From assembly GCA_001914705.1 (NCBI GenBank), contig MNDB01000052.1, forward strand, positions 1 through 24,909: a DNA stretch of 24,909 bases. The letters run 5' to 3'. Position numbers and translations under genes: made by a program. The number at the start of each line of letters is the position of its first letter. The first letter of the stretch is position 1. The stretch comes from Actinobacteria bacterium 13_2_20CM_68_14 (GTDB lineage Bacteria > Actinomycetota > Thermoleophilia > Gaiellales > Gaiellaceae). Below are positions 14,132-20,757 of the stretch, in pieces. The notes under the pieces are model-generated. The model ran no database searches, was not told where the DNA came from, and saw only the letters and a list, made by a program, of their open reading frames with translations.

Positions 14132-14407
14132 TCAGGTCTGCCCGAGCCGGCGCTCCGCCTCCGCTGCGTCAATGCCGTGCAGCTCGACGATCTTGTTGCG
14201 GCTCGACTGCCCCGAAACGAGAGTCAGGCTCTTACCCGGCAGGTCGAGGCGTTCGGCCAGAAGTCCGAGTACGGCGACGTTTGCCTTGCCGCCCTCGGGC
14301 GCGGCGGTCACGCGAACCCTCCACCCCTCGCCGTGCCTGCCGACGATGGCGTTCGAACGCGCTCCAGGAGAAACGCGCAGGCGAAGACGGGTCGAGGGGG
14401 CGGCCAT
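14132..14407 (-). CDS. DUF167 / YggU family protein
   Basis: This 91-residue protein belongs to the YggU family of unknown biochemical function. It shows the conserved core: RLRLRVSPGARSNAIVG, VRVTAAPEGGKANVAVLGLLAE and GKSLTLVSGQSSRNKIVELHG. The ATG at 14405-14407 is preceded by no Shine-Dalgarno sequence but by TATACT exactly 6 nt upstream, a classic leaderless arrangement. A longer open frame reaching into divIVA is out of phase with it and is rejected. It lies between divIVA and the dksA remnant, 22 nt after the divIVA stop. Confidence 0.9.
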   Translation of the reverse strand: MAAPSTRLRLRVSPGARSNAIVGRHGEGWRVRVTAAPEGGKANVAVLGLLAERLDLPGKSLTLVSGQSSRNKIVELHGIDAAEAERRLGQT

Positions 14408-14413
14408 GCGCCC

Positions 14414-14419
14414 AGTATA
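14414..14419 (-). promoter_or_regulatory. candidate -10 element for leaderless DUF167 transcript
   Basis: TATACT on the minus strand is followed by six bases (GGGCGC) and the ATG, so transcription would begin at the A of the start codon. This is the best TANNNT match in the window. No -35 hexamer is evident. It would give the DUF167-lspA-rluD end of the operon its own transcript. Confidence 0.45.
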
Positions 14420-14429
14420 GGTTTCGGCT

Positions 14430-14864
14430 TTACGCCGCCTCGGCCCGAGTCTCCGCATCGGCGTCGTCGACGGCGTCGAGCGCCGCTCCGAGCAAGGCCT
14501 TGATCCGGTGGGTCTCGGCTCCCAGCCTTTCCCGCTCGGCCAGCGCATCGCGGGTGATCCTCCGCGCCTCTGCGTGCGCTTCCTCGAGCACCAGCGCCGC
14601 TTCGCGGCGGGCCTGGTCCTTCAGCTCGTGGGCGGTCTGCTCGGCGCCCGTCAGCGTCGTGCGCAGCAGCGTCTCGAGCTCGCGATGGCGCTTCAGGTCG
14701 GCCTGTAGCTGTTCGATCCGGTCCGCGTAGTCAGCTCGCTCGCGCCAGACGGTCTCGAACGAGTCGGCGACCTCGTCGATCGTGCGATCGACGGGTGCGC
14801 GTTGGTAGCCGAATAGGCCGCGCTTGAAGCGGACATGTCTCAGTTCGACGGGCGTGTAGGCCAT
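14430..14864 (-). CDS. divIVA: DivIVA-family cell pole / division protein
   Basis: DivIVA proteins bind curved membrane and organise polar growth and septation in Gram-positive bacteria. The 144-residue protein starts MAYTPVELRHVRFKRGLFGY, the lipid-binding domain with the typical F-x-x-x-x-x-GY pattern. It continues as a long coiled coil (about 30-125) with EQLQADLKRHRELETLLRTT and EAHAEARRITRDAL. The ATG at 14862-14864 has a strong AAGGAGGGG 7-8 nt upstream, the best ribosome binding site in the cluster. It follows yggT, as in the conserved ylm order. Confidence 0.93.
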   Translation of the reverse strand: MAYTPVELRHVRFKRGLFGYQRAPVDRTIDEVADSFETVWRERADYADRIEQLQADLKRHRELETLLRTTLTGAEQTAHELKDQARREAALVLEEAHAEARRITRDALAERERLGAETHRIKALLGAALDAVDDADAETRAEAA

Positions 14865-14887
14865 GGAGAGGCCCCTCCTTTCTCGGG

Positions 14888-15196
14888 TCAGATGCTGTTG
14901 AAGATCGCGTCGACCACTTGTCTCAGGATGACCAGGACGATGACCGCGACGACCGGGGACAGGTCAAGCGGCCCGAACGAAGGCAGCAGGCGACGAAACA
15001 CCCGCAGGTATGGCTCGCAAACGTCGCGGAGGAAGTCCTGGATTCGGCGAAGCCAGGGCGAGTACGGGAGCCTGACCCAGGAGCTGAGGACATAGATGAA
15101 GATCAAGAGGATGTAGACGAAGATCAGAATGTCGATGAACCGCTTCGCCGACGAGGCGGCATCGAAGAGCACGACGGACTGCGGGCTTAGGCCCAT
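14888..15196 (-). CDS. yggT: YggT/YlmG family membrane protein
   Basis: This 102-residue membrane protein has two YggT hydrophobic helices (about 19-41 and 79-98) with a conserved amphipathic stretch between them (PLRRLLP-like FRRLLPSFGPLDLSPVVAV). Members sit in the ylm cluster and affect division-related or osmotic processes; the molecular role is not settled. The ATG at 15194-15196 gives a slightly longer N-terminus; a GTG nine codons in is the alternative. It lies between sepF and divIVA as in other Gram-positive bacteria. Confidence 0.9.
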   Translation of the reverse strand: MGLSPQSVVLFDAASSAKRFIDILIFVYILLIFIYVLSSWVRLPYSPWLRRIQDFLRDVCEPYLRVFRRLLPSFGPLDLSPVVAVIVLVILRQVVDAIFNSI

Positions 15197-15234
15197 ACGG
15201 CTAGGTTCGGCTCCGGAGTCGCTCTTCCTACGCT

Positions 15235-15795
15235 CTACGCCTGGTTAAAGAAGCCGCCAGTCTCGAGCAGGCGGGCGCGCTCTTCGGCGGAAACCTCGAC
15301 GTTGCGAGGCGTCAGCAGGAAGACCTTGTCGGCGACACGCTGCATCCCGCCGTCCAGGGCATACGTGAGGCCGCTGGTGAAGTCGATCAGGCGCTTGGAC
15401 AACTCCTGGTCGGCCCCCTGCAGGTTGAGGATCACGGGAATCCCGTCCTTGAACCGATCGGCGATCTGCTGGGCGTCCTGAAACGTGTGCGGGACGACGA
15501 GATGCACGCGGACCGAGGGCACCGGCGTCGGGCCAGGCATCGGGGCGACCTCGCCGCGCCGCTCGCGACGCCGCGGCCTGACCACGGCGGTGCGCTGCTC
15601 GTCGGCGTCGGGATCGGTCCAGTCGTCGAATTCCTGGCGCCTGCTGCGTGGCGTCAGCCGGCGGACGTTCGGACGCTCGCTGTAGGTGCGCTCGAGTTCC
15701 TCCTCGGTGACGTAGCCGTCCTCATCCCACTCGTCGTCCTCCTCGGCGATCCCGAAGTAGACGAGGGTGCGGTTCCAAACGTCTCCGAAGGCCAT
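15235..15795 (-). CDS. sepF: SepF, FtsZ membrane anchor / septum protein
   Basis: SepF links FtsZ filaments to the membrane through an N-terminal amphipathic helix, and Actinobacteria rely on it as they lack FtsA. The 186-residue protein starts MAFGDVWNRTLVYFGIAEED, the membrane helix. It then has an acidic and basic linker (20-92) and the SepF domain (about 95-175) with VHLVVPHTFQDAQQIADRF, VILNLQ, RLIDFTSGLTYALDGGMQ and VFLLTPRNVEVS. The ATG is at 15793-15795. TAGAAT overlaps the yggS stop, 10 nt upstream, and could serve as a -10. Confidence 0.96.
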   Translation of the reverse strand: MAFGDVWNRTLVYFGIAEEDDEWDEDGYVTEEELERTYSERPNVRRLTPRSRRQEFDDWTDPDADEQRTAVVRPRRRERRGEVAPMPGPTPVPSVRVHLVVPHTFQDAQQIADRFKDGIPVILNLQGADQELSKRLIDFTSGLTYALDGGMQRVADKVFLLTPRNVEVSAEERARLLETGGFFNQA

Positions 15796-15808
15796 TTCCA
15801 GCGGGATT

Positions 15809-16429
15809 CTAACCGCGGTAGAGCACGGAGCCTATTCGGATCAGCGTCGCGCCCTCCTCCACCGCTATCCGGTAGTCCTGGCTCGTTCCCATCGACAATT
15901 CCTTCAGCCCTCGGTCGACGGCGAGCTCGCGCAGGCGCCGGAAGTACGGGCGCGAGCTCTCCTGGTCCTCGGTCTCGGGCGGCATGGTCATCAGGCCCCG
16001 CACGTCGGAATAGGCCGCGATCAGCGCGTCGAGATCGCCTTCCGAGACGCCTGATTTCGTCTCCTCGCCCGAGAGGTTGACCTCGACGAGCGCCGGGATC
16101 TCGAGGCGCTTGGCGGCAGACTCCGACGAGAGCGAATGGAGGAGCTCGCAGATCACGTTCACGGTCTTCACCTTGCGGCTCTGGAGATGCCCGATGAAGT
16201 GCCAGCGGAAGGCGTCGCCGTAGACCGCGTGCTTCGCCTCGAGATCCTGCGCGCGGTTCTCGCCCACGACCTCGATTCCGGCCTCGGCGAGGACCGCCAG
16301 CTCCTCGACCGAGACGTACTTCGTCGCGGCGACGATCGTGACGGCGTCTCCGACCTCAGCCCGGATGCGCTCGTAGCGCTCGCGGACCTCGTCAGGCGAT
16401 AACGCTACGCGTCCAGTTTGGTTAGCCAA
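15809..16429 (-). CDS. yggS: YggS/YlmE-type PLP homeostasis protein
   Basis: The protein binds pyridoxal phosphate and keeps free PLP in balance; it has no proven catalytic activity. The 206-residue TIM-barrel protein has the PLP lysine in VAATKYVS (about 34-41), GENRAQDLEAK, WHFIGHLQSRKVK, VEVNLSGEETKSGV, RGLMTMPP, LSMGTSQDYRIAVEEGATLIRIG and a short C-terminus. The start is a TTG at 16427-16429, 33 nt after the pgeF stop. Other starts upstream are not available in frame without entering pgeF. It is the ylmE position of the ylm cluster. Confidence 0.95.
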   Translation of the reverse strand: MANQTGRVALSPDEVRERYERIRAEVGDAVTIVAATKYVSVEELAVLAEAGIEVVGENRAQDLEAKHAVYGDAFRWHFIGHLQSRKVKTVNVICELLHSLSSESAAKRLEIPALVEVNLSGEETKSGVSEGDLDALIAAYSDVRGLMTMPPETEDQESSRPYFRRLRELAVDRGLKELSMGTSQDYRIAVEEGATLIRIGSVLYRG

Positions 16430-16462
16430 GCGTTCCGTACCCGGGGCGGGGATTTCCAGCCG

Positions 16463-17176
16463 CTATCGAACGTCTCCTGCGATCGAGGCCAGCACTCCCT
16501 GCACGCCTCTCGGCTTCCCGTCTCGCCGATGCGAGAAGAAAAGGTCGGGATTGCACGCGGTGCAGAGGTCGAGCCGCTCGATCTGCGCGACGCCGGCCTC
16601 CCGCAGCTCTCGTTCGGCCGCGTGCCAGAGATCAAGCTTCCCACCGCGCATGATCCCGGCGCCAAAACGCTCGCGGTACGGGGCGGCGACCTCCTCGCCG
16701 ACCTCGTAGCAGCAGGGGCCGATCGACGGCCCGATCGCCGCGGCGACGCCCCCATCGAGCGCGGTCACGCCCGCCTCGACGATGCCGGCGAGCAGCCCGA
16801 TTCGGCCGGCATGCAAGACGCAGACCGCCGGCGCGGCTCCGTTCTCGCGGACGAGCACGATCGGCAGGCAGTCGGCGGCAAGCGCCAGGACGGGCAGCCC
16901 CGGCTCATCGGTCCAGAGCCCGTCGCCCTGGACGCCGCCTCGCTCGCCCTCTTGGGCGCGGTGGACGAGCGTGGAGTGAACCTGGTAGTTGAGCGCGAGC
17001 CTCGCGGCGTCGGCGCCGATCTCGGCGCATGCGCGCCGGCGGTTCTCGTCGACGCGCTCGACATCGTCGCCCGTCTTCCGGCCGAGGTTGAGCGATGCGT
17101 ACGGCCCTTCGCTGACGCCGCCGGTGCGCGTCGTGAAGACGATCTCGTAAGGCCCTGTGGGCTCCCAGCGGATCAT
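16463..17176 (-). CDS. pgeF: peptidoglycan editing factor PgeF (YfiH / laccase-like)
   Basis: PgeF family proteins are cytosolic metalloenzymes that remove wrong residues from peptidoglycan precursors (shown for E. coli YfiH) and also act as purine nucleosidases in some hosts. The 237-residue protein keeps the metal ligands His in NYQVHS (about 64-69), Cys in ADCLPI and His in LHAG, and also has FTTRTGGVSEGPYASLNLG, IGPCCYEVG and the C-terminal CTACNPDLFFSHRRDG. The usual HAGWRG is HAGRIG here. The ATG at 17174-17176 overlaps the upstream TGA by 4 nt. It is ylmD of the cluster. Confidence 0.94.
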   Translation of the reverse strand: MIRWEPTGPYEIVFTTRTGGVSEGPYASLNLGRKTGDDVERVDENRRRACAEIGADAARLALNYQVHSTLVHRAQEGERGGVQGDGLWTDEPGLPVLALAADCLPIVLVRENGAAPAVCVLHAGRIGLLAGIVEAGVTALDGGVAAAIGPSIGPCCYEVGEEVAAPYRERFGAGIMRGGKLDLWHAAERELREAGVAQIERLDLCTACNPDLFFSHRRDGKPRGVQGVLASIAGDVR

Positions 17177-19740
17177 CGGCTGATGAGCTCCCGCGCGGCT
17201 TCGAGTTCCGACTCGCGGCCGTCGAGCTCCCCGTTCAGCTTGCGGCGGCGCAGTTCCGCGAGGATCTCCCCCACTCGCGGCGACTCGCCGAGCCCGAGCT
17301 CTGCCAGGTCGCTGCCCGTTACCTCGAGGCGGATGTCGCGCAGGCCGCGAAAGTACCGGTGCAGCGGCTCGAGATCCGCGAGCGCAAGGGCGAAGAGCGG
17401 CGCGTCCGGGGCGTAGCGGTCGGCGAGCGAGACGATCTCGGCAGGTTCGACGTCCTGCTCGCGCAGCCGTTCGGCGATGCGCGGCCCGACCGTGACCGCG
17501 GCGGCGATCTGCTCGGCGTCGCGGCTACGTACCTTCAGCCGCTGCAACCAGTCGTAGACCTCGTCGGGCGGCAGCTGCCGCGCCAGGGCGATCAAGCCGA
17601 GGCGCCAGGCGGGCACGTCCACTTCGTACTGCCGTGCCAGCGCACGCAGCCGCGCGAGCAGCGTCACGGCCTCGTCGTCGGCCGCGAGGTGCGGGTGAAT
17701 CGCCTTGTCGGCGCCGAGCTCGGCGAGCCTGAGGATCGAGTGCTCGACCTCTCCCTCCTCGAGCAGCGCAACCAGCTCGTCGCGCAGGCGCGCTGAGGAG
17801 AGATCGCCGACGAGTCCCATCTCGATGGTGCCGCGCGCAAGCCGCAGGGTGTGCTCGTCCATCCGGAACCCGTAGCGGTTCTCGTAACGGATCGCGCGGA
17901 AGATCCGGGTCGGGTCGTCGATGAACGACAGGTTGTGCAGCACGCGGATCCGCTTCTCCTCGAGATCAGAACGGCCCCCGAAGGGATCGACGAGCCGTCC
18001 GTAGTCGCTGCCCTTGAGCGAGACCGCCATCGCGTTGATCGTGAAGTCGCGGCGGAAGAGGTCCTCACGGATCGAGGCGTGCTCGACAGCGGGCAGCGCC
18101 GCCGGGGCGTCGTAGAACTCCGTCCGTGCCGTGACGACGTCGACACGCTCGCCGTCGCCGTAGACGACCACGGCCGTGCCGAACTTCTCGTGCGCGCGCA
18201 CCCGCCCGTCCAAAGCGTCGGCGAGCGCCTGCGCAAGCGCGATCGCGTCGCCCTCGACGGCGATGTCGACGTCGAAGCTGGGTTCGCCGAGCAGAATGTC
18301 CCGCACGGTGCCGCCGACGAGGTAGACGCCGTCGTAGGTCTCGCTCAGCGCGGCGACGGCTTCGAAGACCGGAGCGAGCCGCCCGAGCCCGGCGAGCTCG
18401 TCCGCCAGCGAGACGGCCGGGCGCCTGATCGCCGCGGCCCGTTCACCAAGCGCCTCGAGCACGTCGCCGCGGGTGACGACGCCGGCGAGCTTCCCGTTCC
18501 GCACGACGGCGATCCGGTCGTTGCCCGCGGCTAGCAGTCGCTGCAGTTCCAGGAGCGGAGTCTCTTCGTCGCAGGTCGCAACCCGTGAGCTCATGATTCC
18601 CTTCACGGGCGCGTGCGAGAGGCCGTGCGAGATCGCCTTGTCGAGGTCCTCGCGGCTGACCGCACCCACGACCTCGTCGGCCGCGGTGACGAGGATGCCG
18701 CTCTGGCCGAAGCGTTGGCAGGCGATCATCGCGCGGGAGACGGTCTCGTCTGGCCCGATTGTCCGGGGCGGCTTCGACATCACGTCGCGTGCGTGCGCCG
18801 GCTCGCGGACCGCCTCGCCCAGTTGCTCGACCACGAGGCGGCGCGCCTCGTCGAGCGGGCCTCGATAGATCGCCGAAGCCGCCTGGGCATGGCCGCCACC
18901 GCCGAGCACGGCCGCGAGCGCTGCGGCGTCGAGCTCCGGGGCCCGGCTGCGCGTCACCGCGAAGACCCGGCCGTCCATCTCGACGAGCAAGGCGAGGCCG
19001 GCCGAGTCGGTCACGTCGATGAGCTTGTGGGCCAGGTTCGAGATCCCCTCGACGTACTCCGGCGCAGTTGCGGCGGCGACGAGCACCTCGATGCCCGCCA
19101 CCTCGTGCGGCTCGACCGAGTCGAGCAGGGTCGAGAGCAGCTCGCGCTCGGTCTCCCCCAGCGGCGTGTGCAGGAAGCGCGAGAGCACCTCCTGCTCCGC
19201 GCCGTGGCGCAGGCACCAGCCGAGCGCCTCGGCATCGCGCTGCGTCGTCGTCGTGTGCGTGAGCGAGCCCGTGTCCTCGTGGATCCCGAGCGCGAAGACC
19301 GTCGCCTCGAGAGGGCTGACCGACACCTCGCGCTCGGCGAGCACACCGACGAGCGTCGTCGTCAGGGCGCCGTCCTCGGAGATGACCACGTTCTCGGCCG
19401 GGGCCCAGCCGGGCAGCTCCTCCTCGCCGTGGTGGTCGAACACGACCTTGTCGACCGCCGGATCGACGGCGAGGAGCTCGAGCTCGCCGAGCCGGCCCGC
19501 ATGCACCGTCTCGACGACGATCAGACGCCGGACCGCGTCCAGCTCGAGTCGCGAGGCGTCGACGACGAAGTCGAGCTCGTCAGCGTGCAGGCGGTAGAAC
19601 TCGCGGACGTTCCGGTTGAGCGACCCCGCCAGGCAGACGACCGCGCCCGGATAGAGGCGTCGCGCGGCCAGCATCGCCGCAAACGCGTCGAAATCGGTGT
19701 TGGTATGGGTTGCGACGAGAATCTCGGCCCGCATGCCCAC
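17173..19740 (-). CDS. DHH phosphoesterase - CBS pair - tRNA nucleotidyltransferase fusion
   Basis: This 855-residue protein joins three parts. Residues 1-310 are a DHH/DHHA1 phosphoesterase (THTNTDFDAFAAM, DHHG at 102-105, GIHEDTGSLTHTTTT, GGGGHAQAAS). Residues 318-432 are two CBS repeats. Residues 470-855 are a class II nucleotidyltransferase of the poly(A)/CCA type (YLVGGTVRDILLG, catalytic DVD at 490-492, RRDFTINAMAV, DPFGG) with its RNA-binding helical tail. The same fusion is known in several thermophiles, where the enzyme adds A or CCA ends; the DHH part may act on oligonucleotides or other phosphodiesters. CBS domains suggest control by adenine nucleotides. The start is GTG 19740, with ATG 19734 as a good alternative. 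It heads the ylm cluster. Confidence 0.92.
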   Translation of the reverse strand: MGMRAEILVATHTNTDFDAFAAMLAARRLYPGAVVCLAGSLNRNVREFYRLHADELDFVVDASRLELDAVRRLIVVETVHAGRLGELELLAVDPAVDKVVFDHHGEEELPGWAPAENVVISEDGALTTTLVGVLAEREVSVSPLEATVFALGIHEDTGSLTHTTTTQRDAEALGWCLRHGAEQEVLSRFLHTPLGETERELLSTLLDSVEPHEVAGIEVLVAAATAPEYVEGISNLAHKLIDVTDSAGLALLVEMDGRVFAVTRSRAPELDAAALAAVLGGGGHAQAASAIYRGPLDEARRLVVEQLGEAVREPAHARDVMSKPPRTIGPDETVSRAMIACQRFGQSGILVTAADEVVGAVSREDLDKAISHGLSHAPVKGIMSSRVATCDEETPLLELQRLLAAGNDRIAVVRNGKLAGVVTRGDVLEALGERAAAIRRPAVSLADELAGLGRLAPVFEAVAALSETYDGVYLVGGTVRDILLGEPSFDVDIAVEGDAIALAQALADALDGRVRAHEKFGTAVVVYGDGERVDVVTARTEFYDAPAALPAVEHASIREDLFRRDFTINAMAVSLKGSDYGRLVDPFGGRSDLEEKRIRVLHNLSFIDDPTRIFRAIRYENRYGFRMDEHTLRLARGTIEMGLVGDLSSARLRDELVALLEEGEVEHSILRLAELGADKAIHPHLAADDEAVTLLARLRALARQYEVDVPAWRLGLIALARQLPPDEVYDWLQRLKVRSRDAEQIAAAVTVGPRIAERLREQDVEPAEIVSLADRYAPDAPLFALALADLEPLHRYFRGLRDIRLEVTGSDLAELGLGESPRVGEILAELRRRKLNGELDGRESELEAARELISR

Positions 19741-19748
19741 ATTGTGGT

Positions 19749-20138
19749 CTAGAGAGCTGCGATCGCCTCGATCTCGACTCTTGCTCCGGAAGGGAGCGCC
19801 GCCACCTCAACGGTCGCGCGTGCAGGCGGCGCCTCTCCGACGTGCCGCGCGTACACCTCGTTCATCGCTCCGAACTCGCTCAGGTCGACGAGGTAGACGG
19901 TCGTCTTCACGAGCCGATCGAGGCCGCTCCCAGCCGTCTCGAGGATCGCGCGCAGGTTCAAGAAGATCTGCTCCGTCTGCTCCGCGATCGAGCCGCTGAT
20001 CTCTTCGTCGCCGAGCTTCAGTCCGAGCTGGCCGGAGACGAAGACGAATCCGCCGGCGCGGATCGCCTGCGAATAGGGCGCGCCCTGAAACGGCCCGGGT
20101 GCGTCCTCGGTGCGGACGACGGACTTCGTCTCAGCCAT
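19749..20138 (-). CDS. ridA: RidA family reactive enamine/imine deaminase
   Basis: RidA hydrolyses 2-aminoacrylate and related enamines released by PLP enzymes and so protects other PLP enzymes. The 129-residue protein is of standard length with GPFQGAPYSQAIRAGGFVFVSGQ, TEQIFLNLRAIL, VKTTVYLVDLSEFGAMNEVY and the key Arg107 in PPARATVEVAALP, followed by VEIEAIA. The ATG at 20136-20138 has a strong AGGAGAG just upstream and overlaps the HisB-like gene by 8 nt, so both are translated together. Confidence 0.95.
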   Translation of the reverse strand: MAETKSVVRTEDAPGPFQGAPYSQAIRAGGFVFVSGQLGLKLGDEEISGSIAEQTEQIFLNLRAILETAGSGLDRLVKTTVYLVDLSEFGAMNEVYARHVGEAPPARATVEVAALPSGARVEIEAIAAL

Positions 20139-20679
20139 TGCTCTCCTCTCTCCTCCGGGGACGGCAGCTCTGGGCCAGCGCGACCCCGAGGCCCTTGAAG
20201 ATCGCCTCCAGGACGTGTTGCGTGTCCCGCCCCTCGATCAGGCGGACGTGCAGCGTCAACCCGGCGCCCTCGGCGAACTGGGTCAGGAACCGGGCGACGA
20301 GGTCTGTCGCGAGCCCCCCGACGCCCATGTCGGAGAGATCGACGTTGGAGACGAGCAGCGGCCGGCCCGAGGCCTCGAGGGCGACGTGCGCCAGGGCCTC
20401 GTCGGCCGGCACGGCCGCCGACCCGTAACCGCGCATGCTCTCGCCGTGCAGCGCGTCCGAAAGCGCTTGGCCGAGCGCTCGGCCAGCGGCCGCCACCTCC
20501 GCGTCGGGCTCTTCCGGGGCCACCTCGAGGGCGATGTCGAACGACGCGTGCTCGGCGAGGAGGGTCAGGAGGTGGTCGAGCACCGGAATTCCGGTCTCGA
20601 CCGTCGCTCTGCCGGTGCCGCTGACGTCGACCCGCGCCTGTAGCCGGCCTTCCTCGCCCGCGTAACCGGTCAGCGTCAT
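20131..20679 (-). CDS. HisB-like protein (imidazoleglycerol-phosphate dehydratase fold) with lost metal ligands
   Basis: The 182-residue protein follows the whole dehydratase fold: ETGIPVLDHLLTLLAEHASFD, LGQALSDAL, PADEALAHV, ASGRPLL, AGLTLHVRLIEG and HVLEAIFKGLGVAL. The metal-binding DHHTVED segment is replaced by PDAEVAAA (58-65), and the later HHxxE reads QHVLE (154-158). His36, Glu94, His144, His155 and Glu158 remain. Half of the two manganese sites is therefore gone, and the usual dehydration reaction is unlikely. It is not in a his operon but next to ridA. The start ATG at 20677-20679 was chosen because the frame upstream is not conserved and runs into the divergent gene. Confidence 0.8.
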   Translation of the reverse strand: MTLTGYAGEEGRLQARVDVSGTGRATVETGIPVLDHLLTLLAEHASFDIALEVAPEEPDAEVAAAGRALGQALSDALHGESMRGYGSAAVPADEALAHVALEASGRPLLVSNVDLSDMGVGGLATDLVARFLTQFAEGAGLTLHVRLIEGRDTQHVLEAIFKGLGVALAQSCRPRRREESNG

Positions 20680-20757
20680 TCCCTCGAAGCAGGGTATCGC
20701 AGCCCTCAGCGTGCACCGATACGGCTTGTGGCGGCCCCTGCGGACTGCCTGCGGCCA
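20680..20757. promoter_or_regulatory. divergent spacer, HisB-like / subtilase
   Basis: These 78 nt separate two divergent genes and must hold both promoters. On the minus strand TACCCT at 20691-20696 is a possible -10 for the HisB-like gene, 11 nt before its ATG. No clear -10 or ribosome binding site was found for the protease. Confidence 0.3.

Noticed and set aside
16770..16830. HAGRIG in place of HAGWRG in PgeF as a sign of an inactive enzyme
   Set aside because: The metal ligands His, Cys and His are all present, so the change alone does not imply loss of function.
18613..19752. 379-residue plus-strand frame opposite the DHH-CBS-nucleotidyltransferase gene
   Set aside because: It is the antisense shadow of a well-supported gene in high-GC sequence and shows no domain.
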